From contig PLDA01000007.1 of the NCBI GenBank assembly GCA_003134965.1, forward strand, positions 186,001 to 250,000: a DNA stretch of 64,000 nucleotides, written 5' to 3'. The position numbers were made by a program, and so were the translations under genes. Numbering within the stretch: position 1 is the first letter of the stretch; every line of letters begins with the position of its first letter. The stretch comes from Vulcanimicrobium winogradskyi (GTDB lineage Bacteria; Vulcanimicrobiota; Vulcanimicrobiia; Vulcanimicrobiales; Vulcanimicrobiaceae). Below, piece after piece: positions 15,716-24,646 of the stretch. The notes beneath the pieces were generated by a model, which ran no database searches, had not been told where the DNA came from, and worked only from the letters and a program-made list of their open reading frames with translations.

Positions 15716-17119
15716 CTACACGGCGAGCAGGTCGAACACCGGCGGCGCGACGCGATCGGCGGCGCCCTCGTAGCTCGCGGCGCGACCGACGCACGTTCCG
15801 CGCACGCCCCACACCGATGCGGATTCGACCCGCACGTCCGCCCACGGGCGTGAAGTGTCGGGCTCGGTCTCGACCAACGGGAAGTTCACCGTCACGTTGT
15901 CGATCGTCTTGCCGCTGAGCCTCGTGCGATCCTTACGCGACACGCCGTGGATGAGCGCCCGCACGATCGTGCCGACCTTGCGCTCGTGATAGGCACGGAC
16001 CGCTGCGTCCTCGACCGCCTTGAGCCGCACGAACCGGTCCTGCGCGACGTCGTGGGGGATGGCGTTCGCGGCGTGCCACACGGCGGCCGGCGTACCCCGG
16101 CGCGGCGAGTAGACGAACATGTACGCCTGCGCGAAGATCCCGGTCGCGCAGACGTCGATGGTCTGCTGGAAGTCCTCTTCGGTTTCGCCGGGGAAGCCGA
16201 CGATCAAATCGGTCGTCATCGCCCAACTCGGATTGTGCACTTTGAACGTGCCGATCCGCTCGAGGAACTGCTCGATCGTGTACTTGCGGTTCATCTTGCG
16301 CAGCATCGGGTTCGAGCCGGACTGCAGTGCGAGATGAAAACGCGGGTTCATCTTCGGCAGCGTCGCGCAGACGCGCGCGAGCTTCTCGTTCAAATCCTTC
16401 GGATGCGAGCTGATGAAGCTGACGCGCTCGACCGAGTCGATCGCGCAGACCTCCTGGATCAGGTCGGCGAAATCCGCGCCGGTCGCGGGTTCCTTGTAGG
16501 CGTTCACCGTCTGTCCGACCAGCGTGATCTCGCGCGCGCCGGCCGCGGTTTTCAGGCGAATCTCGTCGAGGATCTCGCGCATCGGGCGATGGTCGAAGCG
16601 GCCGCGAACGTGCGGGACGATGCAGAACGTGCAGTAGTACGAACAGCCGCGCTGGACGTTCACGTACGCGCGCAGAAAATCGTACGGACCGGCGATCCCG
16701 ACGCCCTCACCGCCCATGACCGTCTCGATCTCGCGATCGACGCTGAACTGGTCGTCAGGATACTCCGCCCGCCAGGCTGCCAGCGCGTCGCCGAGCGCGC
16801 CGAGCTCCCGCGTCCCGAACACACCGTCGACGTGCGGGACGAGCTTCTGCATCCGGTCCTTGTCCTGCTCGGCCAGGCATCCCGTCACGATCACCTTCAC
16901 CGACGGGTCGGCGTCCTTGACGGCCTTCCAGTGCGCGATCCGGCCGTACGCTCGCCGTTCGGCATTGTCGCGCACGGTGCACGTGTTGAGCACCAGGACC
17001 GAGGCGTCTTCGGGCCGCTGGGCCAGCGTGAAGCCCGCCGAGATCGCGCGGAGCTGGATGTCCTGCGAGTCGGCCTCGTTCATCTGGCAGCCGTGCGTCT
17101 CGATGTAGATCTGGGCCAT
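15716..17119 (-). CDS. miaB: tRNA-2-methylthio-N6-dimethylallyladenosine synthase
   Basis: Radical SAM methylthiotransferase that completes ms2i6A37 on tRNA, acting after MiaA. Both [4Fe-4S] sites are present: the auxiliary cluster Cys11 (THGCQMNEADS), Cys47 (LNTCTVRDNAE) and Cys81 (VTGCLAEQD), and the radical SAM cluster Cys159, Cys163, Cys166 (CSYYCTFC). A C-terminal TRAM domain covers roughly 385-450. The 467-residue length is typical. It ends four bases from the convergent hpnI stop. The upstream PEGA gene ends 50 bases before its start and may be co-transcribed. Confidence 0.96.
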   Translation of the reverse strand: MAQIYIETHGCQMNEADSQDIQLRAISAGFTLAQRPEDASVLVLNTCTVRDNAERRAYGRIAHWKAVKDADPSVKVIVTGCLAEQDKDRMQKLVPHVDGVFGTRELGALGDALAAWRAEYPDDQFSVDREIETVMGGEGVGIAGPYDFLRAYVNVQRGCSYYCTFCIVPHVRGRFDHRPMREILDEIRLKTAAGAREITLVGQTVNAYKEPATGADFADLIQEVCAIDSVERVSFISSHPKDLNEKLARVCATLPKMNPRFHLALQSGSNPMLRKMNRKYTIEQFLERIGTFKVHNPSWAMTTDLIVGFPGETEEDFQQTIDVCATGIFAQAYMFVYSPRRGTPAAVWHAANAIPHDVAQDRFVRLKAVEDAAVRAYHERKVGTIVRALIHGVSRKDRTRLSGKTIDNVTVNFPLVETEPDTSRPWADVRVESASVWGVRGTCVGRAASYEGAADRVAPPVFDLLAV

Positions 17120-17169
17120 CTCGGGCGACAGGTTCGCGATCGCGGCGGGCTTCGCTTCTCGCGGCCCGG

Positions 17170-17898
17170 CTAGCGCGGCCCTGAGGAGAGCATCGTCAGC
17201 AGTTCGAGCGGGAGGTAGAGGCGCGGGCCGATCATCGTCGGCGCCTCATAGTCGGCCGATTTTCCGTCGACCCGGTACGTGGTCGCGCCGATCCGGCCGA
17301 CGACCTCGTGGCCGCCGTAGCGGATGACGATCCGCTCGCCGACGATGTGGATCGCGCTCCGCGGGAGGTAGTCCTCGGCCGGCGCGACGACGCTCGGCCG
17401 CAGCGCCTCGACCTCCGGCTGGAGCACGACGTCGGTTCGCGTCTGCGGCCAGACCCGAACCGTGCGCGTGATCCGGCCTCGTGGCGTGCGCACGCTCAGT
17501 TCGTGCGTCCCAGCGGACGCCGGGATCGTCCCGTCCTTGGAAACCGCCGCCGCGACCCCGTCGATGAGGGTCGCGTCGGCCGGGATGCCGTGGATCGCAA
17601 TGGAGCCGGGGAGCGGGCGGGCGCTCGTCTTCGCGGGATCGAGCTTCGTCGAACTGAGCGTCGTCTGCGCGACGACGACGCTGACCTCGATCTGCAGCGG
17701 ATCCCAGCCGGTCTTGGTCAAGCCGACCGTGTGGCGGCCGGTGGCCAGACCGCTCAAGACGAGCGGACTCCGGCCGACGTAGGTGCCGTCGATCCACACG
17801 TCGGCCCCGGTCGGGAGCGTGGTGACGTAGAGCGAGCCGGTCGGCACCGCGGCAAGGAAGATCACGCACGCGGCGATCGCCGCGAGGCGCCGGAGCAT
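17170..17898 (-). CDS. Exported PEGA-domain protein
   Basis: A 242-residue protein with an N-terminal signal or membrane segment (residues 5-22). A PEGA domain covers about 22-75, with GSLYVTTLPTGADVWIDG and TGRHTVGLTKTGW; a second PEGA-like repeat (GSIAIHGIPADATLIDG) follows at about 100-150. The C-terminal part (IVIRYGGHEVVGRIG ... LYLPLELLTML) resembles a copper-amine-oxidase-like stalk domain. Such proteins act in the envelope, often binding surface structures; the role here is unknown. It diverges from der with only 23 bases between the start codons. Confidence 0.8.
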   Translation of the reverse strand: MLRRLAAIAACVIFLAAVPTGSLYVTTLPTGADVWIDGTYVGRSPLVLSGLATGRHTVGLTKTGWDPLQIEVSVVVAQTTLSSTKLDPAKTSARPLPGSIAIHGIPADATLIDGVAAAVSKDGTIPASAGTHELSVRTPRGRITRTVRVWPQTRTDVVLQPEVEALRPSVVAPAEDYLPRSAIHIVGERIVIRYGGHEVVGRIGATTYRVDGKSADYEAPTMIGPRLYLPLELLTMLSSGPR

Positions 17899-17921
17899 AT
17901 CGATGGGAACCTTGGGCGGTC

Positions 17922-19319
17922 ATGTCCGAAGCCCTCGCACCCTCCCTGCGCGTACGTCCGGCGACCGTCGCGGTCGTCGGCCGTCCGAACGTCGGGAAGA
18001 GCGCGCTGTTCAATCGTCTCGTCGGGCAGCGCCTCGCGATCGTCGAGGATACCCCCGGCGTCACTCGCGACAGGCTCTACGCGCTCGCCGAGTGGCGTAA
18101 CCGCACGTTCACGCTGGTCGACACCGGCGGGATCGAGACCGAGATCGAGCCCGACGACCTGATCGCGCAGGGAACGCGCGCGCAAGCCGAGTCGGCCGCG
18201 CGCGACGCGGACCTGATCGTGTTCCTGGTCGACGCGCAGGACGGATTGACGCCGATCGACCAGGAGATCGCGGACATCCTGCGGCGGTATCGGCGCCCGG
18301 TGATCCTGGTCGCGAACAAGATCGAATCGCCGAAAGCCGCGGCGTCGATCCACGCCGAGTTCGGCGGCCTCGGATTCGGCGAACCCTACGGCGTCTCGGC
18401 GATGCACGGCGAGGGAACCGGCGATCTGCTCGACGTCATCGTCGACATGCTGCCGCCGGACGATCCGAACGACCTCGGCGAGGCGGAGCTCTCGCTCGCG
18501 CTGATCGGCCGGCCCAACGTCGGGAAGTCGTCGCTCCTCAACGCGCTCTTGAACGAGGAGCGCGCGATCGTCTCGGATGTCCCGGGAACCACGCGCGACG
18601 CGATCGACACGCTCTTCACGTGGAGCGGGCGAACGTTCCGGCTGATCGACACCGCCGGCGTGCGCAAGCAGCCCGGCCACCACGGCGCGATCGAATACTA
18701 CTCCTCGCTGCGCTCGCTCAAGGCGATCGCCCGCTGCGACATCGCGATCCTCTTGATCGACGCACTCACCGGGCCGACGAATCAAGATCGCCGCTTGGCC
18801 GGAATCGCCCTCGAGGAGCGCAAAGCGCTGGTGATCGTCGGCAACAAGTACGACCTCGTGCGCGAGCTGGGCGAGTACTCGCAGCCCGAGCTCGCCAAAG
18901 AAATTCACGCGCAGCTGCCGTTCGCGTCGTTCGCGCCGGTGACGTTTCTCTCGGCGCTGACGAAGCGGCGGCTGCAGAGCCTGATGCCGCTGGTCGAGAA
19001 GGTCGCGGAGAACCTCGACCGCCGGATCCCGACCGCGAAGCTCAACACCATCGTGCGCGACGCCGTGCTCGCGCACCCGCCGCCGATTCACTCGGGCAAA
19101 CCGCTCAAGATACTCTACGTCTCGCAGCCGCAGACGCACCCGCCGCTGTTCGTCTTTCACGTCAACGACCCGGATCTCGTACCCGCGTCGTACAAGCGCT
19201 TCATCGAGAACACGCTGCGCGGCGAGTTCGAGTTCGACGGCGTCCCCCTGACGTTCGAGTTTCGCTCGCGGCGCGACGAAGGCGAGCACGGCGAACGGTT
19301 CGGAGAGCGGCACGGATGA
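17922..19319 (+). CDS. der: Ribosome biogenesis GTPase Der (EngA)
   Basis: A 465-residue double-GTPase needed for 50S subunit assembly. Two complete G domains are visible: GRPNVGKS at 20-27 with DTPGVTRD, and a second GRPNVGKS near 196 with DVPGTTRD and DTAGVRK; NKxD motifs VANKIES and VGNKYDL follow each. The C-terminal KH-like domain ends the protein. The first NKxD is NKIE rather than NKxD, a tolerated variation. A 14-residue extension precedes the first G domain. The stop overlaps plsY by ATGA, giving the order der-plsY-efp. Confidence 0.96.
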   Translation: MSEALAPSLRVRPATVAVVGRPNVGKSALFNRLVGQRLAIVEDTPGVTRDRLYALAEWRNRTFTLVDTGGIETEIEPDDLIAQGTRAQAESAARDADLIVFLVDAQDGLTPIDQEIADILRRYRRPVILVANKIESPKAAASIHAEFGGLGFGEPYGVSAMHGEGTGDLLDVIVDMLPPDDPNDLGEAELSLALIGRPNVGKSSLLNALLNEERAIVSDVPGTTRDAIDTLFTWSGRTFRLIDTAGVRKQPGHHGAIEYYSSLRSLKAIARCDIAILLIDALTGPTNQDRRLAGIALEERKALVIVGNKYDLVRELGEYSQPELAKEIHAQLPFASFAPVTFLSALTKRRLQSLMPLVEKVAENLDRRIPTAKLNTIVRDAVLAHPPPIHSGKPLKILYVSQPQTHPPLFVFHVNDPDLVPASYKRFIENTLRGEFEFDGVPLTFEFRSRRDEGEHGERFGERHG

Positions 19320-19927
19320 GCGCGGTGCTGATCTCGGCCATCGCGTTCGTCGTCGCGTTCTTCGTCGGCGCGATCCCGTTCGGCGTGCTCGTCTCGCGCG
19401 CGTTCTACGGCACCGACCTCCGCCGCTCGGGGAGCGGCAACATCGGCGCGGCGAACGCGCTGCGCACGCTGGGGAAACGCGGCGCCGCCTCGGTGCTCGC
19501 GCTCGATGCGCTCAAAGGGTTCGCGCCGGTGCTCGCGGCGGCGGCGCTCGGCGGCCCGCTGCCCGCCACGTTCGCCGCGCTCGGTGCGGTGATCGGGCAC
19601 TGCTGGTCGCCGTTTCTCGGCTTCAAAGGTGGCAAAGGGGTTGCGACGTTTCTCGGTGCCGTGATCGCGCTCTGGTGGCCGTCCGGGATCGCCTTCGCGA
19701 TCGTCTGGCTGGCTGCCGTGCTTGCTTGCGGCTACGCTTCCGTCGGCTCGATGCTCGCCGCGCTCGCGATGGCGCCGGTCCTCTGGTTCGGCCTGGGGCC
19801 GCTCGGCTTCGCGTACGGCCTGGCCGGTGCGCTGGTGATCATCTTCCGCCACCTCGAGAACCTCAGCCGCCTCCGCCACGGGACGGAAAACCGGTTCAGT
19901 CTGCTGAAAGCGCCCCGCCAGTCATGA
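19316..19927 (+). CDS. plsY: Acyl-phosphate glycerol-3-phosphate acyltransferase
   Basis: A 203-residue, multi-helix inner-membrane enzyme that transfers an acyl group from acyl-phosphate to glycerol-3-phosphate, the first step of phospholipid synthesis. The three family motifs are clear: SGNIGAANALR near 40, GHCWSPFLGFKGGKGVAT near 99-115 and the C-terminal RHLENLSRL. Start and stop both overlap neighbours by ATGA, with der before and efp after, so expression is coupled. The der-plsY neighbourhood is common in bacteria. Confidence 0.96.
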   Translation: MSAVLISAIAFVVAFFVGAIPFGVLVSRAFYGTDLRRSGSGNIGAANALRTLGKRGAASVLALDALKGFAPVLAAAALGGPLPATFAALGAVIGHCWSPFLGFKGGKGVATFLGAVIALWWPSGIAFAIVWLAAVLACGYASVGSMLAALAMAPVLWFGLGPLGFAYGLAGALVIIFRHLENLSRLRHGTENRFSLLKAPRQS

Positions 19928-20487
19928 TCAGCTCCAATGATTTCAAAAACGGCGTCACCATCGTCATCGACGGGCAGTTATGGACCGTCATCGAGTTCCT
20001 TCACGTCAAGCCCGGCAAAGGTGCGGCATTCGTACGAACGCGCCTCAAGAACGTGAAGACGGGATCGACGGTCGAACGTACGTTCCGCGCGGGCGAGAAG
20101 CTCGAGCGCGCGACGGTGGACAATCGCGAGATGCAGATGCTCTACAACGACGCCGACGGCTACCACTTCATGGACAACGAGACCTACGAAAACTTCACGC
20201 TGCAGCGTGACGTGATCGGCGATCCGGCCGACTTCCTCAAGGACGGGATGAAGATCAGCGTCCAGTTCCACGACACGACCGCCATCGGCGCCGACCTGCC
20301 GGCGCACGTCGAGCTCAAGGTCGAAGAGACCGATCCGGGCTTCAAGGGTGACACTGCGACCGGCGCGACCAAGCCGGCGAAGCTCGAAACCGGCGCGACG
20401 GTGAACGTGCCGCTGTTCGTGAACCCCGGTGACGTGATCCGCATCGACACGCGCGACCGCCGCTACATCGGGCGCGTTCAGAGCTAA
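19924..20487 (+). CDS. efp: Translation elongation factor P
   Basis: EF-P relieves ribosome stalling at polyproline stretches, which fits a genome with Pro-rich envelope proteins such as the one at 59370. The 187-residue chain has the three-domain EF-P layout. The modifiable loop reads KPGKGAAF with Lys32 at the tip; homologues use lysyl-lysine or other modifications there. The C-terminal OB domain ends GDVIRIDTRDRRYIGRV. No epmA/epmB or other modification gene lies in the window. The ATG overlaps the plsY stop. Confidence 0.97.
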   Translation: MISSNDFKNGVTIVIDGQLWTVIEFLHVKPGKGAAFVRTRLKNVKTGSTVERTFRAGEKLERATVDNREMQMLYNDADGYHFMDNETYENFTLQRDVIGDPADFLKDGMKISVQFHDTTAIGADLPAHVELKVEETDPGFKGDTATGATKPAKLETGATVNVPLFVNPGDVIRIDTRDRRYIGRVQS

Positions 20488-20510
20488 TAGCCGCGGGGCG
20501 CGTATTCACG

Positions 20511-22496
20511 ATGCGAATCCGCCGCCTCAAGATCCTCGGCGTCGCGATGGCCCTGTCCGGCCTCGCGGCGCTCATCGGCATAATCCTCTACGTGCTGCCG
20601 CGCGCGGCGGCGCCGTCGGTCAACCGCACGGCGGATTTCGTGCTCGTGAACGAGCTGACGTCGTTCGCGCGGGAGCACGACCTGACGGAGGGCGTCTTGC
20701 GCCTGCCCGATCGTGACGACGAGAACGAGCAGCTGCGGCTGATCGCGATCGACGAAGCCTCGATGAGCGACCCGCGCGATCCGTCGCATCCCGGGCTCGG
20801 CCAGTTTCCGTGGCCGCGATCGCTCTACGGCAAGCTGCTGCAGCGTCTGCACCGTGCGGGCGCGAGCGTCGTCGCGTTCGACATCGAGTTCTTCGAACCG
20901 TCGGCCGATCCGACGCAGGACGCGGCGTTCGCCGCGGGCCTGCGCGCGCAGCGCACCGTCCTCGGTGAGTCGCTGAACATCACCTCCGGCGGCATCCTGC
21001 GCCCGCAGCAGCCGCCGCCGCTCCTTCGTGGCGCGGCCAATCGTCTCGGTTCGACCTCGGTCGACGTCGTCGGCGGCTGGCTCGTGGGACAACCGCTGAC
21101 GATCGAGGCCGGCGGGACGGTCTATCCGTCGCTCGCCGCGGCGAGCGCATCGGCGTTTCTCGGCGCGCCGGTCCGCACACTCGACGCGTGGTCCGGCCGG
21201 ATCGGCGAGACGCCGGTCCCGCTCGACGGAGACCGCTTGTTGCTGATGCTGCCCTTCAAGACCGCGGAGAAGGTCGGAGCCTCCGGCGCGCTGCAGGAAG
21301 ACGCGCCGTTCTTCCAGTCGATCTCGTTCGTCGACTCGCTGAAGCTCGACGACGCCGCGCTCGCGACGTTCGCGAAGGGAAAGATCGTCGTGATCGGTGC
21401 GACGGCGACGGCCCTCGGCGACTACGTCGCGACCCCGCACGGCCGTGCGCCCGGGGTCTTCGGCAACCTCCGCCTGATCGACCAGCTCGTGCGCAAGCGT
21501 TTCATCGCCCGAGCGCCGCCGGCGCTCGACATCGCGCTGATCGTGCTGATCCCGCTGCTGATCGGGTTCGCGGTGACGCAGCTGCGCCCGGCGGTGGGTG
21601 TCGCGATCGGCGTCGCCGTCGTGGTCGTCTATTCGATCGCGGTGGTCGCAATCTACGGGCACACGCTGGTCTGGCTGAACCTGATCCACGTCGATGCGGC
21701 GACGATCGTGGCGGCGCTTTTCGTGGCCCTGTACCGGACGGCGACCGAGGGCGCCGACAAGCGCATGATCCGCGAGATGTTCGGCAAGCACGTCTCGCCC
21801 GCGCTGGTCGACGAGATGATGGCGCACGACGATCCGCTCAAAGCGCTCGACCTGTCCGGCAAACGGGCGAAGGTGACGGTCTTTTACTCCGACATCCGCG
21901 GCTTCACCGCAATGTCGGAGACGATGACGCCCGAAGAGATCTACGGCGCGCTCAACGAGTACTTCGAGGAGATGTGCCGGCTCGTCTTCGAGCACGGCGG
22001 TTACGTCGACAAGTTCATCGGTGACTGCGTGATGGCGGTCTTCTCGGCGCCGAACCCGCGTCCGAACGACGCCTACGAGGCGGTGCTTTCGGCATGGCGC
22101 CAACAGCAGCGGATCCTGACGATGATGATCGAGTGGGCCGCGAACGGTCGCAAGGTGTTCACCGTCGGGATGGGACTCAACACCGGCGAGGTCGTGATGG
22201 GGAATCTCGGCTCGGCCGATCGCCTCAACTACACCGTGATCGGCGACAACGTCAACACCGCGGCGCGGCTCTACAACGTAGCGAAGGGCGGCCAGATCAT
22301 CATCAGCGAGTTGACCTACGAAGAAGTGAAAGACCACTTTATCGTCAACGAGCTGACACCGGTCTTCGTCAAAGGCAAGGTGCTCGCGCTGCGTAACTTC
22401 GAGGTCGTCGGACTGCTGAAACCCGGCGAGACGAATCCATCCACCCTGCTCGATCCGAACAACCTGCCCACCCCCGCCGTGGCGGACGCGCACTAA
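20511..22496 (+). CDS. CHASE2-domain class III adenylate cyclase
   Basis: A 661-residue membrane receptor cyclase. An N-terminal helix (about 8-30) anchors an extracytoplasmic CHASE2 domain (about 40-335), followed by two or three helices (about 340-410) and a cytoplasmic class III catalytic domain (about 440-640). Catalytic residues are visible: metal Asp in FYSDIRGFT and GDCVMAVF, adenine-selecting Lys in VDKFIGD, Asp in IGDNVNTAARL, and the transition-state Asn/Arg in NTAARL. This favours cAMP over cGMP. The signal it senses is unknown. A FecR-domain gene follows with one overlapping base. Confidence 0.92.
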   Translation: MRIRRLKILGVAMALSGLAALIGIILYVLPRAAAPSVNRTADFVLVNELTSFAREHDLTEGVLRLPDRDDENEQLRLIAIDEASMSDPRDPSHPGLGQFPWPRSLYGKLLQRLHRAGASVVAFDIEFFEPSADPTQDAAFAAGLRAQRTVLGESLNITSGGILRPQQPPPLLRGAANRLGSTSVDVVGGWLVGQPLTIEAGGTVYPSLAAASASAFLGAPVRTLDAWSGRIGETPVPLDGDRLLLMLPFKTAEKVGASGALQEDAPFFQSISFVDSLKLDDAALATFAKGKIVVIGATATALGDYVATPHGRAPGVFGNLRLIDQLVRKRFIARAPPALDIALIVLIPLLIGFAVTQLRPAVGVAIGVAVVVVYSIAVVAIYGHTLVWLNLIHVDAATIVAALFVALYRTATEGADKRMIREMFGKHVSPALVDEMMAHDDPLKALDLSGKRAKVTVFYSDIRGFTAMSETMTPEEIYGALNEYFEEMCRLVFEHGGYVDKFIGDCVMAVFSAPNPRPNDAYEAVLSAWRQQQRILTMMIEWAANGRKVFTVGMGLNTGEVVMGNLGSADRLNYTVIGDNVNTAARLYNVAKGGQIIISELTYEEVKDHFIVNELTPVFVKGKVLALRNFEVVGLLKPGETNPSTLLDPNNLPTPAVADAH

Positions 22497-23179
22497 TGCG
22501 CCGGCTCGCGTTCGCACTCGGTGCGGCGGTGATCCTTGCCGCGCCGCGCGCCTCGGCCGGCCAGGTGAACGAACTCGCGAACGTGCGGGGCGAGGTCGCG
22601 TACGCGGTCCCCGCCGCAGCGGCTTCGACGCGCCCGCTCTCGGGCCGGATCGCGCTCAGCGACGATGCGCGTGCGATCACCGGCTTCCGCGCCGCGGCCC
22701 GTCTCACGCTGCCCGACTCCTCGACGGTCGAGATCGGCGACAAGACCGACGTGCGGCTCGACGCGTTTCGCGATGCGGCAACGCGGCACGAGATCGTGCT
22801 GAACCGCGGCGCGCTGCGCTTCACCATTCGCCATCCGGCCGGGGCGGCGTCCAACTACGTGTTCAAGACGCTGACGACGCAACTCGCGGTGCGCGGCACG
22901 CTGGCGTATCTGGTCAGCGGCCCGAACGGAGACCAGATCTACTGCGTCGACTGCGCGCCCGGCGACGTGACGGTGAACGCCGCGAGCGAGACGTACCGCG
23001 TCGAGAGCGGGCAGACGCTCAACGTGCGCCGCGTCGGAGGCCGTGCGTTCGATGCTGCGATCGTGCCGAACGCCGGTGTGAACAACCCCGCGATCGATCA
23101 GTTCCTTCACGGCTTCAGCCCGTTCGGACGCCCCGCGTCCGAAGGCACCGACCCGACCGGCTCCGACAGCGGGAAGTGA
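22496..23179 (+). CDS. Secreted FecR-domain protein
   Basis: A 227-residue exported protein with a signal peptide (residues 1-20, ending ASAG). The FecR domain spans about 25-170: ITGFRAAARLTLPDSSTVEIG, NRGALRFTIRH and VFKTLTTQLAVRGT are the typical repeats. Two Cys in IYCVDCAPG may pair. FecR-domain proteins next to CHASE2 cyclases are a recurring arrangement, suggesting that the two sense a common envelope signal. The ATG shares one base with the cyclase stop (TAATG), so they are co-translated. Confidence 0.87.
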   Translation: MRRLAFALGAAVILAAPRASAGQVNELANVRGEVAYAVPAAAASTRPLSGRIALSDDARAITGFRAAARLTLPDSSTVEIGDKTDVRLDAFRDAATRHEIVLNRGALRFTIRHPAGAASNYVFKTLTTQLAVRGTLAYLVSGPNGDQIYCVDCAPGDVTVNAASETYRVESGQTLNVRRVGGRAFDAAIVPNAGVNNPAIDQFLHGFSPFGRPASEGTDPTGSDSGK

Positions 23180-23940
23180 CCCCGCTCGGCGCGCTCGCGC
23201 TGTTTCTCATCGGCGTCGCGGCCAGCATCTTCGGCTCGCTCGTCGGGCTCGGCGGCGGGTTCGTGATCCTCCCGATCTTGCGGATCGTCTTTGGCTTGCC
23301 GCCGGCGGAGGCTGCGGGGACATCGCTCGCAATGGTGCTCGCAAACACCGCCGCCGCGACATTCGGCTACCTGCGCCATCGGGTCGTCGACCTGCGCCTG
23401 GCGATCCCACTCACGATCGGCGCCGTCCCGGGCAGCATCGCCGGCGTCCTCGCGGTGCAGCGTTTCAGCTCGATCGGGTTCGACATCGCGTACGGCTGCG
23501 TGCTGATCGTGAATTCGTTACTCGTCCTGCGGCGGCGCTCACTCGTCTCGCGCGAGGCCGGCGAGCGCACCTTCGCGCACGACCCGCGCGTCGGCGTCGC
23601 GGCCGGCTTCGGGGTCGGGTTCTTCTCCTCACTGTTCGGGATCGGCGGTGGCGTCGTCCTGATCCCGGTGCTGCTCATCGGCGCGCGGATGCTGCCGCAC
23701 ATCGTCACCGCGACGAGCGCGTTCGTCATCACCACGACGGCGCCGGTCGGCGTCGTGACGCACGTGCTGGGCGGCGACGTCGACTGGCACTTCGCCGTAC
23801 CGCTGGTGCTCGGCGGCCTCGCCGGCGGCAGCATCGGTCCGCTGATCGCCAAGCGCGTCTCATCGCCGCGCCTGATCACGCTGCTTGCCACGGCGCTCAT
23901 GCTCGCAGCAGTCGGCCTCGCACTGCGTCACATCTTCTGA
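23176..23940 (+). CDS. TauE/SafE family transporter
   Basis: A 254-residue inner-membrane protein with about eight helices in two related halves. Each half opens with a glycine-rich motif: GSLVGLGGGFVILPIL and SSLFGIGGGVVLIPVL, characteristic of TauE/SafE anion exporters (sulfite, sulfoacetate, taurine-related). The substrate cannot be read from sequence. The GTG start overlaps the FecR stop (GTGA). A DsrE-like gene follows 34 bases later; the pairing suggests, without proof, that sulfur compounds are involved. Confidence 0.9.
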   Translation: MTPLGALALFLIGVAASIFGSLVGLGGGFVILPILRIVFGLPPAEAAGTSLAMVLANTAAATFGYLRHRVVDLRLAIPLTIGAVPGSIAGVLAVQRFSSIGFDIAYGCVLIVNSLLVLRRRSLVSREAGERTFAHDPRVGVAAGFGVGFFSSLFGIGGGVVLIPVLLIGARMLPHIVTATSAFVITTTAPVGVVTHVLGGDVDWHFAVPLVLGGLAGGSIGPLIAKRVSSPRLITLLATALMLAAVGLALRHIF

Positions 23941-23974
23941 AAAGAGGCCCGGCTCGCATGGCGAATGGGCAGGC

Positions 23975-24646
23975 ATGAGCACCCGGACTGAGTTCCTTGC
24001 AGCAACGGCCGCCTCGACGGTCGCGATCGCGGCGGCAGGCGCTCCTGCTCGGGCGGCGACCGGGACGATCCTCGACGAGGCGGCGCTTGTCGCCCGCATC
24101 ACGAGCAGCGCGAAGCACCGCCAGGCGATCGGTGCGGCACGCGTCAACGACGGGGCGGCGCTGCAGTTCGCGGTCAACACACTGAACGGGTTCGAGAACG
24201 GCTGGAAGGAGCCGCCGAGCAACGTGCAGATCGCCGTCGTGCTGTTCGGGTCGGCGGCGACGATCGGACTCGACGACACCGCGTGGCGCGATCACAAGCT
24301 CGGCGAGCTCGTCAAACGGTTCCAAGGCGACTGGCTGACGGCGGACGCTTCGCAAGGCAACCCATGGTCGCATGCCGGCGCATCGGTCGGGCCGCGCGGC
24401 GACAAGTCGGTTCCGGCGTTGCTCGCGCGCGGCGTGCGGATCATCGTCTGCAACACTGCGCTCGGCGAGATCGCGAACCGCATCGTCGCCGCCGGCTACA
24501 CCGCGGGCGCCGGCAGCGACGCGAACGCGATCCAAGCCCACCTGCGCGAACACGCGCTGCCGGGCACCGACATCGTCCCGGCCGGGATCAGCTCGGTCGC
24601 CGTCCTCCAGGAGAACGGCTACAGCTACTTCAGCGCCGCCCTCTAG
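23975..24646 (+). CDS. Exported DsrE-like protein
   Basis: A 223-residue protein with an N-terminal export signal (residues 1-27, ending PARAA; a single Arg, so not a classic Tat motif). The mature part resembles DsrE/DsrF-like sulfur-relay folds: VQIAVVLFGSAA, LLARGVRIIVCNTAL and the end PAGISSVAVLQENGYSYF. The Cys in VCNTAL sits where some DsrE proteins carry a reactive Cys. I chose the ATG at 23975 because it begins the signal peptide. Its last 17 bases overlap the convergent SprT-like gene. Confidence 0.75.
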   Translation: MSTRTEFLAATAASTVAIAAAGAPARAATGTILDEAALVARITSSAKHRQAIGAARVNDGAALQFAVNTLNGFENGWKEPPSNVQIAVVLFGSAATIGLDDTAWRDHKLGELVKRFQGDWLTADASQGNPWSHAGASVGPRGDKSVPALLARGVRIIVCNTALGEIANRIVAAGYTAGAGSDANAIQAHLREHALPGTDIVPAGISSVAVLQENGYSYFSAAL

